The notes below the pieces were generated by a model, which was not told where the DNA came from, did not search any database, and worked only from the letters and a program-made list of their open reading frames with translations. A stretch of 34,980 nucleotides of DNA from an uncultured Persicobacter sp. GTDB taxonomy: Bacteria; Bacteroidota; Bacteroidia; Cytophagales; Cyclobacteriaceae. Positions 29,149 to 34,980 of the stretch are shown piece after piece (position 1 is the stretch's first letter; the number at the start of each line of letters is the position of its first letter). Where the stretch lies: assembly GCA_947498325.1 (NCBI GenBank), contig CANMKE010000044.1:1-34980 (forward strand), written 5' to 3'. Position numbers and translations under genes: made by a program.

Positions 29149-30252
29149 TTATAGCGTGCTTTTGATTCTCGCAACCTGATCGATTCTTTTTTGTGCAGCT
29201 TTCATCGCCGCTTCCTGAGGCGTGATGTTTTCCGCTTGAGCCTGTTCTAAAATCTCCAGACAGGTATCATAAATACGTTCGGTCATGGCCATGGCACGGT
29301 CACGGTTGTAGTCCGTAAAGTGATCCAGGCAAACATGAATCACCCCGCCTGCATTAATCAAGAAATCAGGGGCATAGACAATGCCTTTGTCCACAAGGAT
29401 TTTTCCGTGTTTAATTTCGTCTTTCAGCTGATTGTTCGCCGCTCCAGCGATTACTTTACACTTCAGGCGATCAATGGTGTCATCGTTAATTGTTGCTCCC
29501 AAGGCGCAAGGCGAATAGATATCTACTTCAAGGTCATAGATTTCATCCATAGAAACCACCTGTGCGCCATTTTCTGCTGCCACCTGCGCCGCTCGCTCTT
29601 CGAAAAGGTCGCAAACATAGACCACCGCACCCTCTTTGGTGAGGTATTCCACTAAAGTGGAACCAACGCTACCTGCGCCTTGTACTGCCACACGCTTACC
29701 CGTGAGGCTGTCAGAGCCAAAGGTGTGTTTGGCAGCAGCCTTCATCCCAACGTAGGTTCCGTAGGCTGTTACAGGTGAAGGGTTTCCTGCGCCACCCATC
29801 GTAGGGGCCAATCCACAAACATGTTTGGTTTCATAGGAAATGTACTCCATGTCAATATCTCCCATATTAACATCTTCAGCAGTTACATATTTTCCTCCAA
29901 GGCTGTTTACAAATTTTCCGAAACGGCGAAGCAAGGCTTCATTCTTGACTTTCTTAGGATCGCCAATAATGACTGCTTTCCCACCACCAATATTCAGGCC
30001 GGCAAGGGCATTTTTATAGGTCATTCCACGAGAAAGGCGCAACACATCTTCGAGTGCTTCATCCTCGGAGGCATAGTCCCACATTCTGGTACCTCCCAAA
30101 GCAGGACCCAAAACGGTGTTGTGAACACCAATGATGGCTTTCAGGCCTGTTGCTTCATCATGGCAAAAGACGATCTGCTCGTGCCCCATTGTTTGTACTC
30201 GGGTAAAAATAGACGATTCTGTCATAGCTTTTTTTTCCTTTACGTCAGCCAT
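29149..30252 (-). CDS. Leu/Phe/Val-type amino-acid dehydrogenase
   Basis: A 367-residue NAD-dependent dehydrogenase of the Glu/Leu/Phe/Val family, deaminating branched-chain (or similar) amino acids to 2-oxo acids. Catalytic lysines are seen in MTYKNALAGLNIGGGK (spacing 12, as in leucine dehydrogenase). The substrate pocket has GGTRMW, the Asp is in TAEDVNMGDIDM, and the Rossmann motif is VAVQGAGSVGS followed by CDLFEERA. INAGGVIHV follows near residue 310. The length fits leucine dehydrogenase (about 360-370). Substrate preference among Leu, Val and Ile cannot be fixed from sequence. Divergent from the ABC exporter. Confidence 0.92.
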   Translation of the reverse strand: MADVKEKKAMTESSIFTRVQTMGHEQIVFCHDEATGLKAIIGVHNTVLGPALGGTRMWDYASEDEALEDVLRLSRGMTYKNALAGLNIGGGKAVIIGDPKKVKNEALLRRFGKFVNSLGGKYVTAEDVNMGDIDMEYISYETKHVCGLAPTMGGAGNPSPVTAYGTYVGMKAAAKHTFGSDSLTGKRVAVQGAGSVGSTLVEYLTKEGAVVYVCDLFEERAAQVAAENGAQVVSMDEIYDLEVDIYSPCALGATINDDTIDRLKCKVIAGAANNQLKDEIKHGKILVDKGIVYAPDFLINAGGVIHVCLDHFTDYNRDRAMAMTERIYDTCLEILEQAQAENITPQEAAMKAAQKRIDQVARIKSTL

Positions 30253-30275
30253 AAGACAAATATTTGTAGTTTAAT

Positions 30276-30304
30276 TATCTTTGTAGTTAGGGAATTGTGC
30301 AATT
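30276..30304 (+). promoter_or_regulatory. Putative promoter box of the ABC exporter with adjacent inverted repeat
   Basis: TATCTTTG (30276-30283) matches TAnnTTTG. AATTG/CAATT (30293-30304) follows at about the expected transcript start. The -33 region is poor. The leader to the GTG start at 30398 would be about 105 nt. Confidence 0.35.
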
Positions 30305-30323
30305 AAAGATTTTTCAATGCCCA

Positions 30324-30352
30324 AACCGTAAACTTAAAGTATATTTACGGTT
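30324..30352. promoter_or_regulatory. 9-bp inverted repeat in the ABC exporter leader
   Basis: AACCGTAAA (30324-30332) faces TTTACGGTT (30344-30352) with an 11-bp centre, about 45 bp before the start codon. The symmetry is perfect and suits either a dimeric repressor site (about two helical turns) or an RNA hairpin. Confidence 0.45.
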
Positions 30353-30397
30353 AATTCAATAAGTATCTGAAAATAGCTAATTAATAAAACAGGCGTA

Positions 30398-32185
30398 GTG
30401 AAAGACCTCAAATACCTTAATAGATACCTTTTTAAATATAAATACTATCTCATTTTGGGATTGCTATTTGTAGCGATTTCCAACTTCTTTGTGATCATTC
30501 CTGGGCAGTTGGTAAGGAATGCACTTAACTTGGTAATGGATAATATTTCCCTGCATCGGATGATGGCTGGGATGCCTGATCAGTCGGCAGTTTTTGGTGG
30601 AGTGATCAACAGTTCGGTGATCATCTATGGTGTCAGTATTTTAGTGATGGCCTTTTTGCGGGGTTTCTTTTTGTTCATGGTTCGGCAGACGATCATTGCG
30701 ATGTCAAGGCATATCGAATTTGACCTCAAGAATGAAATTTATGCCCACTATCAGTCATTGCCAACGACATTCTACCGAAGAAATAATACTGGGGACCTGA
30801 TGGCCCGAATTTCTGAAGACGTTAGCAAGGTACGTATGTACCTCGGTCCTGCGATTATGTATGGGCTCAATATGCTGGTGCTTTTTATCATGTTAATTCC
30901 GTACATGTTCAGTATTAATGCCAAGCTGACGTTGTATGCGCTACTGCCCTTGCCTGTACTTTCCTTGAGTATTTATTTTGTGAATAACATTATCAATCGG
31001 AGGTCTGAACGCATTCAGAAAAGTTTGTCCGACTTATCGACCTTTGTGCAGGAAGCATTTTCGGGTATTCGGGTGATTAAGTCATTTGCTCGTGAGGAAG
31101 ATTCACTGAACAACCTGAAAAAGCAGAGTACAATTTACCGTGACCGGTCGCTGAAGCTGACGCGTGTTCAGGCATTGTTCTTTCCCTTGATTTTAAGTTT
31201 GATTGGTTTAAGTACGATCCTGACGATTTTTGTTGGTGGATCTGAAGTACTCAAGGGGCAATTAACCTTTGGGAATATCGCCGAATTTGTGATGTATGTG
31301 CAGTTGCTGACGTGGCCTGTAACCTCGTTGGGTTGGATAACAAGTATTATTCAGCGGGCAGCGGCATCACAAAAACGGATCAATGAATTTTTATTTACCA
31401 AGAATGATATTCTTTCGGAAAAGCAGCTTGAAACACCAGTAACAGGACAGCTGGCTTTTGAGCGTGTTACTTTTAAGTATGAGGATTCGGGGATTGTCGC
31501 ACTGAAGGACATCAGTTTTAATATTGAAGCGGGGGAGTCCGTTGCGATTATTGGAGGAACAGGTTCGGGTAAAAGTACATTGGCCAATTTGATTTGCCGA
31601 ATGTTTGATGTCACGGAAGGGGCAATAAAAATTGATGGGCAGAATATCAGGGATTATAAAATTCCATATATCCGCCGACAGATTGGTTATGTGCCGCAGG
31701 ATGTCTTTTTGTTCTCAGATTCGATTCGTAATAATATTGCTTTCGGTAGCGATGATGTTTCTGAAACGGCCATGTTGGAAGCTTCGAAGCAGGCGGATTT
31801 GCATGAAAATATTATCAACTTTGAGCATGGTTATGATACTGTTCTCGGAGAAAGGGGAATCACGCTCTCGGGTGGTCAGAAGCAACGGGTGTCGATTGCC
31901 CGTGCGATTGTGCGTAACCCCAAGATTTTGATTTTGGATGATTCCCTTTCGGCCGTAGATACCAAAACGGAAAATGCGATTTTGAATGCCCTCAAAGGGG
32001 TGATGGAAAATAAAACGTCGATCATTATCTCTCACCGTATTTCTTCCGCAAAATTGGCGGATAAGATTTTGGTGTTGAATGATGGTGAGATTGTTGAAGC
32101 GGGAACGCACGATCAACTGATGGAGAAAACGGGGGCGTATTTTGATTTGTATAATAAACAGTTGGCGGGCGAAGAGGCTTCGTAA
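30398..32185 (+). CDS. ABC exporter half-transporter (TMD-NBD) with non-canonical Walker B
   Basis: A 595-residue type IV ABC exporter half. The transmembrane domain (about 17-320) has six helices with TGDLMARISEDVSKVR in the coupling region. The NBD has Walker A GGTGSGKST (386-394), Q-loop YVPQD (Gln434), signature LSGGQKQR (490-497), Walker B LILDDSLSAVD and His546. The catalytic residue after Walker B is Asp515 instead of Glu, as in the degenerate site of heterodimeric exporters (BmrC, TM287). Such subunits normally pair with one carrying Glu, yet no partner gene adjoins. The GTG start at 30398 gives MKDLKYLNRYLFKYK. Substrate unknown; multidrug or lipid export is a family-based guess. Confidence 0.92.
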   Translation: MKDLKYLNRYLFKYKYYLILGLLFVAISNFFVIIPGQLVRNALNLVMDNISLHRMMAGMPDQSAVFGGVINSSVIIYGVSILVMAFLRGFFLFMVRQTIIAMSRHIEFDLKNEIYAHYQSLPTTFYRRNNTGDLMARISEDVSKVRMYLGPAIMYGLNMLVLFIMLIPYMFSINAKLTLYALLPLPVLSLSIYFVNNIINRRSERIQKSLSDLSTFVQEAFSGIRVIKSFAREEDSLNNLKKQSTIYRDRSLKLTRVQALFFPLILSLIGLSTILTIFVGGSEVLKGQLTFGNIAEFVMYVQLLTWPVTSLGWITSIIQRAAASQKRINEFLFTKNDILSEKQLETPVTGQLAFERVTFKYEDSGIVALKDISFNIEAGESVAIIGGTGSGKSTLANLICRMFDVTEGAIKIDGQNIRDYKIPYIRRQIGYVPQDVFLFSDSIRNNIAFGSDDVSETAMLEASKQADLHENIINFEHGYDTVLGERGITLSGGQKQRVSIARAIVRNPKILILDDSLSAVDTKTENAILNALKGVMENKTSIIISHRISSAKLADKILVLNDGEIVEAGTHDQLMEKTGAYFDLYNKQLAGEEAS

Positions 32186-32195
32186 GGATTTTAGG

Positions 32196-32243
32196 GCAAG
32201 CGGACGCTTGCTTGGTTTTGGGTCTTAGCGGGACGCTAAGACC
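32196..32243. repeat. Two adjacent REP-like palindromes
   Basis: GCAAGCG-GA-CGCTTGC (32196-32211) and GGTCTTAGCG-GGA-CGCTAAGACC (32221-32243) are perfect palindromes sharing the core AGCG(G)GACGCT. They lie directly after the ABC gene stop and before the true terminator; neither has a T-run. Confidence 0.55.
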
Positions 32244-32270
32244 AGTGTAAACCCTAACACTTCTCTAAAC

Positions 32271-32307
32271 AAAAAAGGCATTGAACGATAAATTCAATGC
32301 CTTTTTT
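32271..32307. terminator. Bidirectional terminator between ABC exporter and der
   Basis: Perfect 15-bp stem AAAAAAGGCATTGAA (32271-32285) / TTCAATGCCTTTTTT (32293-32307) with a 7-nt loop, for both convergent genes. Confidence 0.94.
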
Positions 32308-32323
32308 AATGTCTATGGTTTTG

Positions 32324-33631
32324 TTATTTCTTACGGAAATAAACCTGAATCGGTACCCCTTCGAAGCCGAAGTGTGCACGCAATTTATTCTCAATAAATC
32401 GGCGATATGGATCTTTGATGTACTGAGGCAAGTTACAGAAGAACGCAAATGAAGGCGTTTTTGTCGGCAACTGTGTTACGTATTTGATACGGATATATTT
32501 TCCTTTCAATGATGGTGGTGGGAAAGCACCGATCTCATCCAGCATGATATCATTCAACTGCGAAGTAGGGATACGACGCTCAATATTACCGTGAATCTCA
32601 ATGGCTGTTTCAATGGCTTTATGTACACGTTGTTTATTCATTACTGAAGTATAAACAATTGGTGCGTAACCCAAAGGCCCTAATTTTTCTTTGATATTTT
32701 TAGTGAAACGCTCAGAGGTCTTGTGGTCTTTTTCAATCAAATCCCACTTATTGACCATGATCATCAAACCTTTCTTGTATCTCGAAGCCAAAGCAACCAG
32801 GTTCATGTCCTGAGATTCAAATCCACGGGTGGCATCAATCATCAAGATAATCACATCAGAGTCCTGCAAAGCCTGTATGGAGCGCATCACAGAGTAAAAT
32901 TCAATTTTCTCCTTGACTTTCGTCCGTTTACGGATACCAGCGGTGTCGGTCAGGATAAACTCTTGCCCATAGGCATTGTAATGAGAGTTGATACTGTCGC
33001 GAGTAGTACCTGCAAGATCAGTTACAATATTGCGTTCTTCTCCTAAAAGAAGGTTCACAAAAGAAGATTTTCCCGCATTTGGACGCCCTAAAATTGCAAT
33101 TCGTGGAATGCCCTCGTAAGGGTTTTCTTCGCCTTCTTCAGGAAGTAATTCTACTACGCGGTCGAGCAATTCGCCCGTTCCCGAACCATTGTTTGCTGAA
33201 ATCGGGAAGACATCATCGATACCCAAGCCGTAAAACTCATGGTACATCATCTGCAGTTCCGTGTTGTCCGTCTTGTTGGCAACAACAAGGGCAGGCTTTT
33301 TCATACGACGAACAATCTTTGCAAAATCTTTGTCAAGATCAGTCATTCCCGTTTTGGTATCTACCATGAACAATACCACAGAGGCTTCGTTCAGGGCGAT
33401 CTGTACTTGATCACGGATGGCTTCCTCAAAAGTATCCTCAGAACCCACAACGTACCCACCAGTGTCAATGACGGTGAAATACTTGCCAGTCCATTCAGCT
33501 ACACCGTAGTGTCTGTCGCGGGTAACGCCCGCTTCGTCATCCATAATCGCCTGTTTTCTTTCAATCAGACGGTTAAAAAGGGTGGATTTCCCTACGTTAG
33601 GTCGTCCAACAATCGCTACTATATTTGCCAT
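32324..33631 (-). CDS. der: Ribosome-associated GTPase Der (EngA)
   Basis: A double GTPase needed for maturing the 50S subunit. The first G domain begins VAIVGRPNVGKST with DTGGYVVG and NKTD. The second begins IAILGRPNAGKSS with DTAGIRKR and NKWD. The KH-like C-terminal domain runs from about residue 350 (PTSQLNDIMLDEI, YIRIKYVTQ, PSFAFFCNLP, ENKLRAHFGFEGVPIQVYFRKK). Length is 435 residues, normal. It lies 159 bp downstream of era on the same strand, but with its own structured leader, so probably a separate transcript or long read-through. Confidence 0.97.
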   Translation of the reverse strand: MANIVAIVGRPNVGKSTLFNRLIERKQAIMDDEAGVTRDRHYGVAEWTGKYFTVIDTGGYVVGSEDTFEEAIRDQVQIALNEASVVLFMVDTKTGMTDLDKDFAKIVRRMKKPALVVANKTDNTELQMMYHEFYGLGIDDVFPISANNGSGTGELLDRVVELLPEEGEENPYEGIPRIAILGRPNAGKSSFVNLLLGEERNIVTDLAGTTRDSINSHYNAYGQEFILTDTAGIRKRTKVKEKIEFYSVMRSIQALQDSDVIILMIDATRGFESQDMNLVALASRYKKGLMIMVNKWDLIEKDHKTSERFTKNIKEKLGPLGYAPIVYTSVMNKQRVHKAIETAIEIHGNIERRIPTSQLNDIMLDEIGAFPPPSLKGKYIRIKYVTQLPTKTPSFAFFCNLPQYIKDPYRRFIENKLRAHFGFEGVPIQVYFRKK

Positions 33632-33653
33632 GTTTTCTTTTTTGCTAATTCAT

Positions 33654-33695
33654 CGCCCCGCTTGGGCGTTAAGATTAACGGCATACGTTCATGCC
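33654..33695 (-). promoter_or_regulatory. Three consecutive hairpins in the der leader
   Basis: CGCCC/GGGCG (33654-33668), GTTAA/TTAAC (33668-33679) and GGCAT/ATGCC (33680-33695) follow one another 22-64 nt upstream of the der start codon. This is dense secondary structure for a leader, and could be a cis-regulatory RNA element. Confidence 0.4.
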
Positions 33696-33790
33696 TGATA
33701 AATAATTACTGATCACCACAATTAAAAGACCAAAAATTGATATTTTGGGCGGTTGTGGCTTAATTCTGCTACAAAATTGCTAAAAAACAA

Positions 33791-34684
33791 TTAACGATCA
33801 TAGCCAAAGTTTTTTAATGAGCGTTCTTTTTTGCGCCAGTCATCGGCTACCTTCACATAGGTTTCCAGAAATACCTTCTTCATGAAGAAGGCTTCCATCT
33901 CCAAACGAGACTCTATACCTACCTTTTTGATCGCCTCTCCTTTGTGCCCAATCAAGATGGCCCGCTGGCTTTTTCGCTCCACATAAATTTCGGCGCGGAT
34001 ACGAATAATATTCTCTTCCTCTTCGAAATCGGTAATCGCAACCTCAGTGCTGTAAGGAACTTCCTTCTTGTAATTCAGGAAGATTTTTTCACGAATAATT
34101 TCTGCGCCGAAGAATCGCTCAGGGCGGTCGGTGAGTTGTTCTTTCGGGAAGTAGGCAGGGTGCTCCGGAAGGTATTCAAGAATGGCTCCGAAAAGCTCTT
34201 CAAGATTTTCCTTTTTCAAAGCAGATACCTTGATGACTTTCTCTGGCTCAACATGATCCATCCAGTACGAGATTTTATCGTCTGCCTGAGAACCTTTGTT
34301 CAAGTCCATCTTATTCATGATAAACAGAACAGGTACATTGGCCTTTTTCAACCTTGCCAAAGCAGGATCTTCAGGTTCAATTTTCTCATAGAGGTCAGTA
34401 ACGAACAAGACCAAGTCGGCATCTTCCAAAGAAGCATTGACATAATCCATCATGGAGTTGTGCAGTTCGTACTGCGGTTTTAAAATTCCAGGGGTGTCAG
34501 AATACACGACCTGAAAGTCGTCGCCACTGATAATCCCGAAAATTCGGTGCCTTGTTGTCTGCGCTTTGGAGGTAATAATTGATAAACGCTCTCCTACCAA
34601 CGCATTCATCAATGTAGATTTACCTACATTTGGTTTGCCTATGATGCTGACAAAGCCTGCTTTATGCTTTTTCTGTGTTGCCAT
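33791..34684 (-). CDS. era: GTPase Era
   Basis: A 297-residue GTPase with KH domain that binds the 3' end of 16S rRNA and checks 30S maturation. G1 is GKPNVGKST (17-25), G2/G3 are TTRHRIFGI and SDTPGI, G4 is NKMD, and G5 is SALKKENL. The KH domain is evident in AEIYVERKSQRAILIGHKGEAIKKVG, followed by VFLETYVKVADDWRKKERSLKNFGY. Length is typical. A well-formed promoter at 34700-34730 puts the transcript start only about 10 nt before the ATG, so the mRNA is nearly leaderless. Confidence 0.97.
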   Translation of the reverse strand: MATQKKHKAGFVSIIGKPNVGKSTLMNALVGERLSIITSKAQTTRHRIFGIISGDDFQVVYSDTPGILKPQYELHNSMMDYVNASLEDADLVLFVTDLYEKIEPEDPALARLKKANVPVLFIMNKMDLNKGSQADDKISYWMDHVEPEKVIKVSALKKENLEELFGAILEYLPEHPAYFPKEQLTDRPERFFGAEIIREKIFLNYKKEVPYSTEVAITDFEEEENIIRIRAEIYVERKSQRAILIGHKGEAIKKVGIESRLEMEAFFMKKVFLETYVKVADDWRKKERSLKNFGYDR

Positions 34685-34699
34685 TCATTATTTTTTTTA

Positions 34700-34730
34700 C
34701 AAATATAGCTTGATTTAATGGATTTTCAAC
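34700..34730 (-). promoter_or_regulatory. Promoter of era
   Basis: GTTG (34730-34727 on -), a 19-bp spacer and TATATTTG (34707-34700). The expected start is about 34693 and the ATG is at 34684, leaving a leader of roughly 10 nt. Confidence 0.65.
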
Positions 34731-34809
34731 TTACCTTTGTACTCCGATTTCAGCAAGGGGCTTTTTAAATGCTTTTAAAAAGTATTCTGATTGATTTCTG
34801 AGTCGGAAA

Positions 34810-34883
34810 TGTCAAGTGGATTTGAGTTGAAAATTAAATTCAGTCTATTACTTGACAATGTAGATGTAAGTTTTGTTACTTTG
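34810..34883 (+). promoter_or_regulatory. tRNA-Glu promoter with upstream inverted repeat
   Basis: TTGACA (34852-34857), 19 bp, then TACTTTG (34877-34883), about 20 bp before the tRNA. The TTGACA lies in the right arm of a perfect 8-bp inverted repeat TGTCAAGT (34810-34817) / ACTTGACA (34850-34857). The -7 box is one base shorter than TAnnTTTG. Confidence 0.5.
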
Positions 34884-34903
34884 CATCCGCAAATTTGAAG
34901 CAC

Positions 34904-34975
34904 GGTCCGTTCGTCTAGGGGTTAGGACGCCAGGTTTTCATCCTGGTAACAGGGGTTCGATTCCCCTACGGACTA
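34904..34975 (+). tRNA. tRNA-Glu (TTC)
   Basis: Acceptor strands GGTCCGT (34904-34910) and ACGGACT (34968-34974) pair with one G-U. The D-arm is GTCTAGGGGTTAGGAC. Anticodon stem CCAGG/CCTGG encloses TTTTCAT, with anticodon TTC at 34937-34939. The T-arm is AGGGGTTCGATTCCCCT and the discriminator is A. CCA is not encoded. The window ends five bases later, so further tRNAs may follow. Confidence 0.96.
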
Positions 34976-34980
34976 CACAT

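Noticed and set aside
1-34980. Defence, secretion-effector, prophage, insertion-sequence or CRISPR systems
   Set aside because: I found no gene with nuclease, transposase, integrase, Cas, toxin or capsid features; nearly all genes are conserved core or lineage-typical families with housekeeping-type composition.

Overview
The window is a stretch of Bacteroidota chromosome, most likely from the order Cytophagales. Four things point there. Bacteroidota-restricted families are present (DUF2480, DUF4834, a BT_3928-type DoxX/MauE protein, DUF1599, a DUF1573 lipoprotein, an insert-containing NusB, and an AccD without its zinc-finger cysteines). Promoter-like -7 boxes of the TAnnTTTG type recur upstream of genes. 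Purine-rich Shine-Dalgarno sites are largely absent. The gene set includes Na+-NQR. The content is almost entirely housekeeping. I see no transposon, prophage, CRISPR array, toxin-antitoxin pair or defence island, and no clear foreign block.

Layout. 1-720: two near-identical tRNA-Phe units (the first cut by the window edge), each with a trailer hairpin and terminator, then a gene-free stretch holding a further terminator on each strand. 717-1930 (-): tsaB-DUF2480, overlapping ATGA. 2120-3629 (+): a two-gene half-length CHR (chromate-type) transporter and a small VOC protein, all stop-start overlapped. 3734-6200 (-): S41 C-terminal processing protease, rnpA and rpmH. 6385-12808 (-): arginase-fold protein with degenerate metal ligands, a lone nqrF, accD, a Cache-HAMP-GAF coiled-coil sensor, and DUF4834. 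12870-17444 (-): carB without its allosteric domain, and proS. 17643-20696 (+): a secreted Gly/aromatic + Arg/Ser low-complexity protein and a FadL/OmpP1-type porin. 20754-24120 (-): DUF1599, BT_3928-type protein, an isolated DppB-type permease, and aroK. 24156-26299 (+): folP-cdaA-DUF721. 26429-28969 (-): ytxH-like, DUF1573 lipoprotein and yajC, preceded by nusB. 29149-32185: Leu-type amino-acid dehydrogenase (-) divergent from an ABC exporter (+). 32324-34684 (-): der and era GTPases. 34904-34975 (+): tRNA-Glu.

Functional themes are RNA processing and translation (tsaB, rnpA, rpmH, proS, tRNAs, der, era, nusB), envelope and secretion (yajC, S41 protease, FadL-like porin, ABC exporter), central biosynthesis (accD, carB, aroK, folP), c-di-AMP signalling (cdaA) and sodium-motive respiration (nqrF).

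The most unusual signals are domain-level departures from textbook families and non-coding structure. The departures are CarB without its MGS domain, AccD without its Zn ribbon, NusB with about 250 extra residues, an arginase homologue lacking metal ligands, and an ABC exporter with Asp for the catalytic Glu. The non-coding signals are short inverted repeats sitting just after several TAnnTTTG boxes, a pair of REP-like palindromes, an elaborate palindrome at the nusB promoter, and a UUCG-capped terminator directly before DUF4834. I could not identify a convincing new multi-gene system.
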